Assembly: GCF_000143415.4 (NCBI RefSeq)
Contig: NW_003314272.1
Location: 2,567,728 to 2,631,727 of the forward strand
From: Selaginella moellendorffii
Taxonomy: Eukaryota; Streptophyta; Lycopodiopsida; Selaginellales; Selaginellaceae
DNA length: 64,000 bases
Direction: 5' to 3'
A program made the position numbers and the translations under genes. The stretch's first letter is position 1. Each line of letters starts with the position of its first letter. Under the pieces are notes generated by a model that made no database searches, had not been told where the DNA came from, and worked only from the letters and a program-made list of their open reading frames with translations. Below, piece by piece: positions 1-11,134 of this stretch.

Positions 1-248
1 CTAAGCAAAGATAATTCATGTCACTCACATTCTTGTGACGTTTTGCAATCAATGTCTAGAGCCAAGTGATCCTCAAATATCAGCTGCGCAAAACAACACA
101 CAAGAAAAAAGGAAACAAATAGAAACACATTCCAACGAAAAAAACAAAGAGAGTGTGCGTACGTGAACAATGTAGACGATCATGGCCGAACGGCACAATG
201 TTTCTCATTTGTTTATGGCCGTCGTCAAAGTAATGCTCCGGAACTCTG

Positions 249-1087
249 CTAGACTAAGATCAGCCCTCTCCATGCCAGCTCCCTTATTTCTCCCAGCTTG
301 GATTGCGAGCAAGGGACCCCATCCGGCTCCCACTGCGAGTTCCTGCACAGCTGCACGAAATGGCCGCTAAAATCCTTGCCGAAAACGGCAGCGGCGGCAC
401 GGTAGAGCTGGCGCTCGTCGCTGCTTCCCACTGGCACCGACTGTGCGTGCTCCACGATCGAGTTGCCCGTCGAGCACAGAATCTGGAGCTCGGCATGGTC
501 CCGCTGCCCCTTCTTCGTCAGTGTCCAAGTGTACATCAGACGGCCAATTTGCAAGCTTGCATCCGTAAAGTCCATAAAGTATGAAACCTCGCGAGACCTG
601 TACTGGTAAACAAGCGAGCTTCTTCGAACCCAGCGCTCCAGAGGCACAAGAAGGCTTTGGTCCCAGTCGAATGTGTGAGTCACTGCTGCCACCACCTCCT
701 GCCCAAAAAAAAGAAAAAACAAACAAAACAAAAGAATAACGAGCTAAGGACTTTACCACCAACAGGTGAGGTCGATAGATTGCCACTCTACCATCGGGAG
801 TTCCTTGAACCAAACGTTATAGACGTTGTCGATGTTCTCCCTGGTTGGCAGAAAGAATTTCTGAAACCTGTATGTGTGCACAGTGTCTAGGAAGCAGAGC
901 AAGAGTTTGCCCAGGTCCCCCCCGCTGCCAGCTTTTGCTTGAGCTACGAAAGTGTCGAGCCATTCGCGCGGATGCTTGTTTGCCTGGACCTGGAGCTGCA
1001 GCCACGCGAAGAAGAGCACGCGGAGTTGCTCACTCACATCAAACAGGAGAAGGGCATCCAGAAGAGATGAGAAAGTACAAGGAACTC
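249..1087 (-). CDS. unrecognised two-exon protein
   Basis: I do not recognise this protein. Two open blocks on the minus strand read like coding sequence. The first (about 1087 down to 753) contains the segments EWLDTFVAQAKAG and FFLPTRENIDNVYNVWFKEL. The second (about 700 down to 249) contains HTFDWDQSLLVPLERW and FMDFTDASLQIGRLMYTW. An AT-rich, T-rich stretch between them (about 695-765) looks like a short intron, but I could not fix the splice phase with confidence. An ATG at about 1095 begins [10 protein letters not shown]. In-frame codons upstream of it are an out-of-frame reading of the neighbouring PPR pseudogene, so the true start may be lost or lie at this ATG. No signal peptide, membrane segment or familiar motif is visible. 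It could be a 5'-truncated gene joined to the PPR relic. Confidence 0.4.
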
Positions 1088-1090
1088 TAG

Positions 1091-2876
1091 ACATGAGCTC
1101 TGCCGACGATCCTGGAAATGACTTTGATTGCAGCATGGCACTCGGAGCAGACATGTAAGTTCTTGACGATTTGAAGCGGGGTGCAAGGATCAGTTGTCAA
1201 CAAACCAAAAGCTAAAGCAACTCTTTCGCTGTGATAGCCGAAATGCTCCACATTTCTTCCATCGTCTCGACATCCCTCAGCACCTCGTTCATATCAGGTA
1301 CATAGCCAGCTTCTTGCATTTGCCGGTCCAGCCTTTCCAACTCGGCTTTAAGTTTATCAGTTTGTGGGTGCAGCTTGCCGGTCGTGCCAAACTCATGCAA
1401 CCTATTCTTAATCTCGATATAACTTTGTCCTGGGAGCTTCTTCCAACCTCTCTCTTGCATCGCTCGTCAAATTCTCCGGACGTCATCCCACCTCCCAACT
1501 CGGCCATAGATACTGGAGAGGAGCACAAACGCAGCGGTATTCGCCGGATCCAATTCCAGAACTCGATCGGCAACGAGCTCGGCTCTCTCCACGCGGCCGT
1601 GCATCTTGTAACAACCGAGTAGCGTCACCCAGATAACACTCATCCGCTGGAAAGGCATCTCGTCCACCACCTCCTCGGCTTGAGTGACCCATCCAGCCCG
1701 GCCGAGGACGTCAATCAAGCGCACGAAGTGGTCGACCTCGTGGGAAATGCCGTGATCCATCGTCATTGACACGAAGTAACTCCTGGCCAGTTCCACAAGT
1801 CCGGTGTGGCTGCAAGCGTGCAAGATACTGTTAAAGGTAACTCGGTTCATTTCGCACGACTCCATGATCATCTCTTGGAATAATTGCAGGGCGTCGTTGC
1901 TATGCCCGTGCTGGGCATATCCGGTGAGCAGCGTGTTCCAGCATACGAGATCTTTCTTTTTGACTGTGTCGAATGCGATCCTGGCTTCGTGCATTCTCCC
2001 GCATCGTGAGTACATGGTGACGATCGCGGTGGCCACCACCAGGTGCTTTTCCAATCCAAGAGTGATGATCCGGCTGTGGAAGGCTATGCCCTCGGAGAGA
2101 GCTCCCAACCTCGAGCAAGCGTCCAGCACTCCAGAGTAAGCGTACATGTTTGCTTTGGTTCCTTCCAGCTCCATCTTTCGAAACATTTCCAGGGTGGTCT
2201 TTCCATCTCCGTGCTCCGAGTAGGCCGTGATGATAGCTCCCCAGGCAACGATATCTTTGCACTCCATCACGTCGAAGGCTTTACGAGCATCCTCAACGCT
2301 GCCACACTTCGCATACATGTCCAGCAAGCCAGTTGTGACGATGCTGCTCTTGCCGAAAGATGGTGGCTTTGCTTGTCCGCCGCTGGAAGACGCAACGATC
2401 AAGTGCGAGTGAATCGCCCGTCCCTCCTCGAGGGCGTCAGTTCCGAGCGCTCCACAGGCACCCAGGGCGATGGAGAAGATGAAGTCGTCCGGCTCCACTC
2501 CATCTCCTGATAGGCATCGAGAGCGTCCCGGAAGAGCCCCGTTCTGCAAGTAGGCGAGGATGAGGATTGTCCAAGAGAAGACGTTCCTGGTGACTATCCG
2601 GTCGAAGGCACTTCGCGCTTGATCCAGCTCGCCGCATTTACCATACATCTGGACGAGCAAATTCCCGAGAAACGTATCGCCGTCGTAGCCGCGGGACTTG
2701 AGGAGGAAGTGGAGCCTCTTGCCTTCCCAGAGGTTCTGGCTGCTCCCGCATCTTCGCAACGCCTCGGCGTAGCATTTGGTGGTGTCGCTGCTGCAGCGCA
2801 AACTTGGACTAGAACCCACTACTGCTACATCGCTGGTGGGCCGCGGAGAAGAGCTGGAACTCCAGACAGCGTTCAT
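1091..2876 (-). pseudogene. PLS-class PPR protein with DYW-domain remnant, disrupted
   Basis: This was a pentatricopeptide repeat protein of the land-plant PLS class, normally an organellar RNA-binding and editing factor. The frame opens at the ATG at 2874-2876 and runs 469 codons through repeated PPR units such as LLDMYAKCGSVEDARKAFD, AIVTMYSRCGRMHEARIAFD and the LIDVLGRAGWVTQAEEVVDE segment, then VLLSSIYGRVGRWDDVRRI. A TGA at 1467-1469 stops it, yet the same frame continues as MQERGWKKLPGQSYIEIKN, the usual E-motif text. A second lesion near 1248, one base missing in a run of A, puts the following [13 protein letters not shown] (DYW-domain start) in another frame. The DYW text then ends after VISRIVGR, without the terminal residues and the DYW tripeptide. 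These three lesions make a functional editing factor unlikely. It has no introns, as is usual for many PPR genes. Confidence 0.85.
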
Positions 2877-3082
2877 TCATTCCATCACAAAGCTCTCCGC
2901 AAGGGTAAGGTTATTTTGTGATTTATGTATTCTTTCTTTCTCTTGACACGATCGGAGACTTATATTTTGAAAGTAAGGAGTCCAGAGGAAAATCTGCAAG
3001 CTCTCAGCCAGGCAAGAAACCTTTCAAACTTTCATTTAAGAGAAACGCTTTGAAAGAGCTAACTTCGCAATTCTAGCGAATC

Positions 3083-3395
3083 TCACGACGAATACAGTCG
3101 CCAGGGATGAATAGAGTTTATCTCGCTAGCTCTCTCAGCCTGCTCTCGTCGCGGCCATGGCCACAACGAAGGGTTCGTGGACAGCAGGACGCTTACTTGC
3201 AGTAATCTGCGGCCAACTTGGTCATACAGGACGAGATGAGCGATGTGCGTGGTGGTGGTGATAAGAACTCCAAACTCGATCACGGCAGGAGGTCGCTCGT
3301 CTTGGAAACTGGATCGAACTTCAGATCCATCTTTCCTCGTAAGAGTTGCCAGTTCTCTGTCTGCGCAGAGACTGAAACAAGTAAAGTTGAACGCA
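3083..3395 (-). other. possible isolated coding exon, unrecognised
   Basis: On the minus strand a block reading RELATLTRKDGSEVRSS and ITTTTHIAHLVLYDQVGRRLLQ is bordered by a pyrimidine-rich stretch ending in tttcag and by a CAG|gtaagc donor-like site. It could be one internal exon of a gene whose remaining exons I cannot see, or a chance frame. I assign no function. Confidence 0.2.
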
Positions 3396-3406
3396 AGTAC
3401 AACCAT

Positions 3407-3910
3407 TATAAGTTACGCTTGACTCGGTTATGCGGTTCACTTGTTGGTGGGTGAGATCAATGCAAGCTCACACTTTTGTCCTTTTTGTATTTGCTTGGAG
3501 ATGTTTGAGGAGTACCATGTACACCTCGGCTCTTTTGGCAAACCGTTATTGAGGGAGGCTATGTCGCTGACGGCAATAGCGACGCGGAGGGAGCCCGTGG
3601 AGAATCATCGCAGCAAGTAGCCTGGCAAGTGGCGTTGTATAGTTGATCGATCGGTGAAGTCGGACTGGGGAAATAGCAAGTACGATTTGATTCAAACAAC
3701 AACAGTAGCCTCCCAAAATCTGTTGATCCCGTGCATTGACGTTCAAACGGATGAAATGGCTTTTTCTCCAGTCAAGGCAGATCAGTTAGCACATAAAAAA
3801 TATTTCGAGTATCTTTTAAGCAAGAAAGTATAAATATATTTCATTCTTCTACATATTTCTTGCAGAAAAAACAAGGAATTCATCCCACAAAATAAACAAG
3901 TTTGTTTATT
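3407..3910. other. intergenic, nothing recognised
   Basis: There is no convincing reading frame or repeat here. The last 130 bases before the esterase stop codon are AT-rich and are probably the 3' untranslated region of that minus-strand gene. Confidence 0.5.
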
Positions 3911-4861
3911 TTACAACACTTCTATGATTTTCTTTATGAATTCCTTGGCTAAGAGCGTATACGTGTGTTCAGTTGGGTGTATTATATCCCAAAAGACGTA
4001 ATCGCTTGGATTCTTGCACAGCCCACTCAATGTATTCTTTTGTGAAAGGCAATTGGGACAACAACCCCCGGCATTCTTAAATCCAAACCTCTTTGGGTTC
4101 TCCACGTATGATTTAATCGAAGAGTAGCCATCCACAAATGTTCCTTTCATCCCTGGAAATCTCTTTGCCACCCCTGAAACAATCTCCCGAGCTTGCACAT
4201 TGAATTCTTCCACCAGATTGTTAATCTCGCTCACACATTTTCCTCCAGAGGTCACAATAGGTGAACACCCTAGTGCCCCGACACTTGAGTAGACGATCTT
4301 TCGAAATCCATACTTGTATAGCTGTTCCAATCCTTTCTCTAATGACATTAACATTGCTTTCAAGTCAACATCAGCAATGTTTTGAAGATTCGCCGCAATA
4401 TCATTCCCAGCAGAAGATATCACAACCACAAAATCATTGAGATTGAGATTTTTCTTGGAGAGCTGCGCGAGCTGCTTTAGCTGCTCGTTAAACGACACAA
4501 CGCCCCAGTCCGAGTGAGTGGAGTCAAGTAAGCCACTGCCGTCTGACGCAAAATTAATGCTTGGTGGAAGTTGACTCCCAGCTTTCAAGCTCAGGAATGG
4601 TCTTGAAAAGGGCAAACCTATCGCCTTGTTTATCAGATCTGGAATTATAAACCCATCGCTACACCTCCCGGATGGCTTGCTAAACCTCGTCTCCCCATAT
4701 GGCACAAAATCGCAACGCGAAACTGAATCCTTCACATATTTGTTTGTGCCCACGTCGAAGATTGAATCTCCCATGTAGATAGTCCTGAGTTGAGGAATCG
4801 ACCTCCCATACACGCACACGCAGAGAGCCAAGATTGCAAAGATCCTCGACCACTTCGTCAT
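3911..4861 (-). CDS. GDSL esterase/lipase, secreted
   Basis: This is an intact single-exon frame of 316 codons for a plant GDSL (SGNH) serine hydrolase. It opens with an N-terminal hydrophobic signal peptide (residues about 6-19, FAILALCVCVYG), so the product is probably secreted to the apoplast. Block I is YMGDSIFDVG with nucleophile Ser33. Block II is INFASDGSG, whose Gly supports the oxyanion hole. Block III is SSAGNDI with the Asn. Block V is DIIHPTE with Asp292 and His295. All SGNH residues are therefore present. The ends also look complete: CCPNCLSQKNTLSGLC matches the usual cysteine-rich segment near the C-terminus. At 316 residues it is slightly shorter than most plant members (about 350-380), and it lacks the introns common in the family. 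The natural substrate cannot be inferred. Confidence 0.93.
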   Translation of the reverse strand: MTKWSRIFAILALCVCVYGRSIPQLRTIYMGDSIFDVGTNKYVKDSVSRCDFVPYGETRFSKPSGRCSDGFIIPDLINKAIGLPFSRPFLSLKAGSQLPPSINFASDGSGLLDSTHSDWGVVSFNEQLKQLAQLSKKNLNLNDFVVVISSAGNDIAANLQNIADVDLKAMLMSLEKGLEQLYKYGFRKIVYSSVGALGCSPIVTSGGKCVSEINNLVEEFNVQAREIVSGVAKRFPGMKGTFVDGYSSIKSYVENPKRFGFKNAGGCCPNCLSQKNTLSGLCKNPSDYVFWDIIHPTEHTYTLLAKEFIKKIIEVL

Positions 4862-4903
4862 CTCGCCAAAACCTTAATATGGCAAAACCTAATGCACAAG
4901 CTA

Positions 4904-4913
4904 ATTTATATAG
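4904..4913 (-). promoter_or_regulatory. TATA box of the GDSL esterase
   Basis: On the minus strand the sequence ctctatataaattag lies about 45 nt upstream of the esterase ATG. It is a good plant TATA element. The distance implies a very short 5' leader. Confidence 0.5.
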
Positions 4914-5007
4914 AGTTAGGGAAAAGGAAAAGGTTACTTCATCTAATAAAAGTACCTTTAAATACTTAACGAAAACTAAAATTTTAGCAAACATTGTCTA
5001 CACGATA

Positions 5008-5340
5008 TCAGACAATAATAAACTGAGGCAAGATGGCAGCATTACACCACAAGCTCATCAAAGTTGAGGATCCCTCCCACTTCACCAGACTAGCCATCCG
5101 GTGGAACAACCAACTCGGCCTGTCCTTGGTCACCTTGAACACTATCCCGGCCAGAACCTTACACACGAGCATGGCATGGTGCTTGGAACCCGAGGAGCTG
5201 CTGTAGACCTTGACATAGTAGTTTTCCTTGCTGCTGGTTGCCATCGCCCCAAACCGGAGGAATCCATCCACCTTTGCTTTCTTCTTCCTGAATCCGGCCA
5301 GGATGATGTTGTCAATTGAGAAGGTTGACTCACTTTGCAT
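5008..5340 (-). pseudogene. PARP-fold domain fragment
   Basis: The minus-strand frame reads KAKVDGFLRFGAMATSSKEN, YYVKVYSSSSGSKHHAMLVC, KVLAGIVF and then WCNAAILPQFIIV. The order of HHAMLVCKVLAG followed by an N-x-A-(I/V)-L-P-x-F-(V/I)-I ending resembles the C-terminal part of PARP-like folds in plant SRO or C2H2-PARP proteins. Nothing convincing lies further upstream, where retroelement-like sequence begins, so the rest of the gene is missing or truncated by the element. The assignment is from pattern memory only. Confidence 0.35.
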
Positions 5341-6412
5341 TTTTCCCTTGTTTCCAGAGATTTGTGTGGTTTGGGAGTTGGAGGAAGTGCAAAAGGAAGT
5401 GAAGTAGCGTGCTAGAGCCCCAGAGGGGAGATGCAGCTGAAGTTGGTGAAGTACAAGTGGTTTTGGAGCCGAGAAGTTCTCAGCGATTATCTCGCATGCA
5501 GTGAGGATTTCAGAGATGAAGATTTCAGAAAGGTTCAAGAGCTCAGTGAGAGCTTTCCAAGGAGTCTGAGATCAAGAATATTGGACGTGTGGATCAGAAG
5601 ATATTTTGAGTTAAAGTTGCAGGCAGCAAAACTCTCAAGTGTTAAAGCTGTAATATTCTGTATGGGAATATTCTGAGTGTATATACAGTAGCCTAGGAAT
5701 ATTCTGGGAGGTTCCAGAGGGGATATCCTGGAATCTTCCCGAAGTTATTTCAGGAGTGTGTGGAAATGGTACGACAACATGAAGTCCCTTGATGTGATTC
5801 GCATGCAGATCATGTCACTTGCAATCTGAGAGTGTGCTGGGCAGTAGAGAGACTGAGCATTCAGTCAGAGCAGACTGTGGTGACTCACTGCCCCACCTGC
5901 AGTCAAGTGTGGTATCGTCTAATGAGAGAAATCCTCGAAGAACTCCTGAACCTATCTGTTGCTGAGCCGATTGATGTCTAGATGTACCCCTGTTTCAATC
6001 AATGAAAGTTCTAGAGAGACGAACCTGTGTGTTTAAGTTGTGTGAGTGAGTGAAGTTGAACTACAAAAGTGGTGCGTTAGCCGGGAGCCAGATTTGGTTG
6101 AAGGGGTATCTCGAGCCTGGAGAGCCGAAGTGCCGCCTCGATCTGGCCAACCAGCGATCACCAAGTTAGTGAAAATTCAGTGAAGACGATTTAGACTTGC
6201 AGCGGAGACAGCGACAAGAGAGATATTAGAGAAGATTAGTAAACACTCCAGAGAGTTCCCCGGAGAGAAACACGGAGCCTTTACCTGTGGAAACACAGTG
6301 GGAAGAGTGGGGAGAGTTCCAGACCTCACCTCCGAATTTGCCAAGTGCAAACCCAAGATCTAGGGGGATGGCAACACCTGCGGCTTCAAGCTGAGAAAAA
6401 TATTCGAAGTTT

Positions 6413-7303
6413 GTGAACCTGAATGATCTTAATGCTCACGCTACAGCTTTTGAGGTTGTGAGTGCTGCAAATCAAGAGCACACTGATGCCCTGAGACGAC
6501 GCTGGTTTCCCATGACACTACTGGGGGCTGCCATTGAATGGTACGCCCAGGCAAATGCAACAGTGCCATTTGCTTCCTGGAATGACATGAAGACTTCTTT
6601 CCTAGAAGTCTTCTGCCATGTGGGATTCTGTCAGAAGATAACAGATGAACTCAATGCGATCCAGCTCTTACCAGGGGAGCCACTTCAAGACTATACTTGG
6701 AGGTTCAAGAGCCTTCTGCAGCAGAAAGAACCTACTCTGTCTGCTGAAGATCAAGTCCGCTACTATTTGAATGGCCTGCCATACAAGTTAAATTTTCACG
6801 TCAAAGTTCAGAGACCAGCAAACCTGAATGAAGCAATTACTCATGCTACAACATGGGAGTAAGCTCGACTTGGAGCTGCAGCCAGGCAACAGATTACCGT
6901 TCCTGTTGACTCTAGTGGCTATCTTCCTGGAATACCACCACAACCAACGTTAATCCCAGCTACAAGTCCCAGATTTCAGCCAACTATGATACCTGTAGGC
7001 TTTGAGAACCAGTTAGCAAAAGTCAAAGAGGACGTGGGGAAACACTTACAAAGAAGATGGCTGATTTGCAAGTGAATCTAGTTCGGGGTATGGGAGCTCT
7101 AGTGAAGCTGATCAATGAGAGAACAGGTGTTTGGTGTATTACATGTGGCAATCAGGGCCACTATCTGATTAAGTGCCAAGATAAGCTTCCACGACCTGCA
7201 AAGCTAAAGTGTCAGTATTGCGGGAAGAGTGGACATACACTGGAGAACTGTTATTCAAATCCTGCTCGAGTTTCAACACAGCAGCTCCAAGTTTCCCAAT
7301 AGA
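6413..7303 (+). pseudogene. gag remnant of the 5.6-9.7 kb element
   Basis: The first open block (6413-6862) shows a retrotransposon Gag domain: WYAQANATVPFASWNDMKTS, then LNAIQLLPGEPLQDYTWRF and YYLNGLPYKL. A stop at 6860-6862 interrupts it. The frame at 7057-7302 holds two CCHC knuckles, CITCGNQGHYLIKC and CQYCGKSGHTLENC. A further knuckle, CYNCWEPSHISPDC, follows at 7474 in another frame. The role was to coat the element RNA. Several frame changes show it is dead. Confidence 0.75.
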
Positions 7304-7467
7304 TCCCTGTGGTGCCAAGTTACATGGTTCAATCGCAGATGTCTCAAGGGGGGGATACTTACCCAGTGTATGCGGTTGCAGCTCAATCGTCTTCCACTGC
7401 GAATCCTCAATCAACACAGCAGCAGTAGGGTGAAGCCTCTGGTTCAAGAGGTAGATTCAGACGCCCA

Positions 7468-9681
7468 ATGGTTTGCTACAATTGCTGGGAGCCAAGTCAC
7501 ATCTCCCCAGATTGTCCATACCTGAGGAGGGGTGAGGGTTACAAGCCTATTTGTGGAGTCTGCCAAACACAAGGGCTGCATGCCCAGGATCAATGCCCAC
7601 ATAAGTTGAAGAAGACAGAGCAAAATTCAAACCAAGGGCGAGGGAAGAAGGTGGTAGACTCCAAGGCAATCTTCATTCAGCCAGAGGATCTGATGGTAGC
7701 CACCCCGGAGCTGGAAGTACCAGTGTTAGCTGTGGAAACCAGAGGCCAACTGCAGCAAAGAGGCCGTGGCCTTTATGTGGGTGAGGGTTTTGAGCCGCTT
7801 ACCTCAAATGATCCAGAGCTGATGGCGCACAAACTAAGGAAGGAGCTAAGAGGTCGCCAAGTTGATGGAAAAGGAGATGGAGCTGTTGAAGTTCCACAGA
7901 GATCGAAGCCGCAACGACGCTGCTATAAGTAGGTGCTCAACTTGGAGACTGGCCCCTACGATATTCTGGAGAATCAGCAACCAAGCATCATATTTGCTCG
8001 GTCTCCACAGCTGTAAAGGGTCATTGTAAGGCAGTTGTAAATGCAGCATGGCCAATGGTGGATATGGATGCTCCTTGCATCGACACAGAGATTAGTGGAG
8101 TGAAGCTGCGGGGCTGTGTGATTGATGGAGGCTCTGCAGTGAATGTGATGCCTGAACACATTGTGCAGAAGCTCAACCTTGAGGCACCTGTACCTGTGCA
8201 TTTCCGGGTACGGATGGCAAATAATTCAAGCAAGCCACTTTGTGTGATCAAGGGAGTGAAGACAGAGATCGTAGGCTTCTAGTTCTTTATAGACTTTGTG
8301 GTGCTGTGGATGGAGGATTCAGAAGCAGACTACCCCGTGTTACTGGGCCGGCCTTGGCTAAAGCAGTCCCGAGCTGAACAGAACTGGCTGACAGGAATGC
8401 TGGTCATTGGAGATGGGAACAATACGCAGCAGGTACGAGTGGTGATGCAGAGGAAGCCAGCCTTGACTCCGGTGGCTCTTGAGCCAGTTGATGCTATGGA
8501 CAACAGCAGTGATACAACTTCCAGTACAGGGTGCAAGAGGAAGTGATTCAGTTGGAAGTGAAGATGGAACCCAATTAGAGGCTGAGAGTTTTGTGGAGGT
8601 TGCGGAACTCAAATGCTCAAGCTACGATGATCTAATGCTGTCACCTTTTGAGGAGGGCACGGCGAGCGAATGCCTCCAGCATTGGCTGTGGGGTGGGGAA
8701 GTTACTTGTGGAATGGTGAAGGTCGAACAAATGCCCGACGAGGATAAGATGGAGCAATTTCCAGAGCATTTTCATCATGTGGAGCAGCTGGAGGAACCTG
8801 TGAGAGTGTTAGATGCTCTGGCTATTTGCTCTGATGGAACTGGAACCAGCAAATTCGTGGGACGACCTGAGCTGCGAGACTTGGAGCTGGAACCAGGAAA
8901 GTCAGTCCGGATTACAGTGGATACTGGGCCGGAGCTGCAAGAGCGACTCCTGCTCCTATTCCACGAGTTCATTGATGTGTTTGCCTGGAGTTACCAGGAT
9001 ATGAGAGGTGTCGACCCCAAGCTGGTACAACACCGCATTGTGTTGATGGAGGGAGCGAGACCAGTGAGGCAGCGACCTTATCGGATTTTCGAGCAGTGAG
9101 GGAAGAGATTGATAAGCTCTTGAAGGCTGGCTTCATCTACGAGGTGGAGATCAGTGAATGACTCTCCCCCATTGTTGTCGTTCCCAAGAAGAACAGGCAG
9201 CTCTGGGTGTGTGTAGACTATCGAAAGTTGAATGACATGACGAAGAAGGATGGATTCCTGCTGCCATTTACAGATACGGTGCTGGACACGGTTGCTGGCC
9301 ACGAATTCTACTCGTTCCTGGATGGATATAGTTGCTACAATCAGATCCAAATCGCTTCAGAGGATCAGCTCAAGACGGCATTTGTTACTGAGTGCTTTGC
9401 TTATCGGGTGATGCCGTTGGGCTTTGCAACGCTCCAACTACCTTTCAGCGTGTTGTTACAGCAGCCTTTCAGCCGTACATGAGGGAATTTATGGAAGTTT
9501 TCTTGATGACTTCAGCGTATTTGGGAGCTCGGACCAGCACAAGGATCTGTTGAGGAGCTGTTTTCTGAAGTGTAGAAGCTTTGGCATTTCCTTGAACCCG
9601 CACAAGTGCCAGTTTGCTATAACGCATGGACTCCTACTGGGCCGGATTGTGAGCAGAGATGGCTTAGCTGCTTTTCCTTAA
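7468..9681 (+). pseudogene. protease and reverse transcriptase remnant
   Basis: The protease block at 8055-8282 has VIDGGSAVNVMP where retropepsins carry D-S/T-G. Its downstream partner PVLLGRPWLKQ is at 8334. The reverse transcriptase starts around 9100 (LLKAGFIYEVEISE, then a stop), continues with VCVDYRKLNDMTKKDGFLLP and FYSFLDGYSCYNQI, and has FLDDFSVFG at the catalytic site (the x-x-DD motif). Text such as SLNPHKCQFAITHGLLLGRI marks the end of the thumb region. The sequence stops near 9681 with no RNase H or integrase. Internal stops and frame changes make it non-functional. Confidence 0.75.
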
Positions 9682-9700
9682 CCCGCACAAGATCTGCAAA

Positions 9701-11134
9701 GACGGCTGGTTAGAAGTGAAAAGGAAAAGAGACAAGCCATACTTCCGCCGAATACATCGCTTCAGTGGCTGAAGCAATATTTGTGTAACCTTCCGACGAA
9801 TCTTTTCCCCTGTCTAAGTGAAACACTACGTCATGGGAGAAAGATTGCTCCAGGTCGTGGTCGCGCTCTCTCCTTGAGCTGCAACCAAGAAATAAACGCT
9901 CTTTTACCGCTTAGCCACAAGAAATCTCGACAACTCACCTCTTCAAGCTTGTGTGTAACGTAGTAGCAAGGGAGCACGAAAGACAGTACTTTCGGGCCAC
10001 CGTAACGTTGCTGGTTGGAGCGACCTCGCTGGCGCAGTCGGCAGCGATGAAGAGGTGCATGAAAACCTCCGGGACGGGAACCCGGAGGACGTGGGCGATT
10101 GCCACAGTCCAGATGTTCCACTTGAGCTCCGACACATTTGACTCATCCATATCGTAGAACCACGACGCTGGTGAATAATCCAGCTCCAGCCCAAAGCGCT
10201 GGAATGCGCCTGCCACCACTCTCAGCAATCTAGTTCCTATGCTGCTTTGGAACCGATTGGCCACGATCAGACCATATATATTTCACACTCAGAATGCAAA
10301 CATATTATTTTGGTTAAATTGCTTAACTATTTGCATTCAAGAACTTCTTGAACAGCCCAGTCCGTCCCAAGTCGACGCATTTCTGGGGCCCCGTTGCGAA
10401 CTGGGGATTCGTCGTTGTGAGAAATTCTTGTACGAAATTCTAATCGATGTTCTTGTGGATTTCTTGCTTGCAGGGGCTTGTGGATCTCAACAGATGTCGG
10501 GCAACATGACAAGTGGTAAATTCTCTTGCATTTGAAACTATGGTTGTAATGTTTGTTCTTGAAATGTGGTCCTTTTCTTTTATTCTCCTTACAGTACTCG
10601 CTCTTGTTTATGAGATTCGCGTGGATGGTCCAGCCTCGGATTTATCTGCTCTTCTTGTGCCATGCCGCAAACGAGCTCTATCACTTGGCGAGCCACCAGT
10701 TAAGTTTCTCGCTTGGTTTCTCGCTGGTTCATCTAAGGCTCTGGCTGAGATTAAAGTTTCATGTACTTTATCATTCTAAAGTTTGGTCTTGTAGATTCTT
10801 CGATCTTTCACTCTTGAATGCTAGAAATTTCTAGCCTCTCATCTTCATCGGAAGTTGGATCTACTTTGCAAACTCTTTTTTGTTTTCTGGATCTCTTGAA
10901 GGTCAAGTAAGGATGTTTATCCAACTAAGTTTGCTCGCGCCAGTAATGGAGATTCGCCTTATCACTGTCCACGTCACTCGTGTGTCTGATACTGGGGCAG
11001 GAGACACCCACGTCTTTCTTTCACGAGCACTCGTCTTTTAGATGGCCAAGCTAAGTACCAAAGATATGGTTTTGTGATTATATCTCCCAGAACAAAGGAG
11101 GAACTCATTCAGGGTTTGATGCAGTGAGCAAAGT
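9701..11134. other. unassigned interval upstream of the ferroportin
   Basis: A 109-codon minus-strand frame at 9935-10264 (with GAFQRFGLELDYSPASWFYD and KWNIWTVAIAHVLRVPVPEV) looks composition-wise like coding sequence, but I do not recognise it. The stretch 10333-10780, including caagaacttcttgaa and ttaagtttctcgcttggtttctcg, recurs near 16.59-16.80 kb and 34.39-34.46 kb. It therefore belonged to the duplicated ferroportin 5' flank. No start-to-stop gene is evident. Confidence 0.4.

Larger units (their letters stand above)
5640..9700 (+). mobile_element. degenerate Ty3-type retroelement, lacking integrase
   Basis: Gag, zinc knuckles, aspartic protease and reverse transcriptase occur in Ty3 order on the plus strand. 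About 5640-6065 looks like LTR plus leader, and the sequence from 6066 (gtggtgcgttagccggg) sits where a primer-binding site would be. The internal frames are cut by many stops. I find no RNase H, no integrase and no 3' LTR copy, so the 3' half is deleted. Left and right ends are approximate because no second LTR is available for comparison. Confidence 0.75.

Noticed and set aside
1091-1154. N-terminus [20 protein letters not shown] as the start of the 249-1087 protein
   Set aside because: These codons are the out-of-frame reading of the DYW remnant; the true start cannot lie there.
1467-1469. U-to-C RNA editing could rescue the PPR stop codon
   Set aside because: Such editing in plants is known in organelles; this is a nuclear gene, and the other lesions remain.
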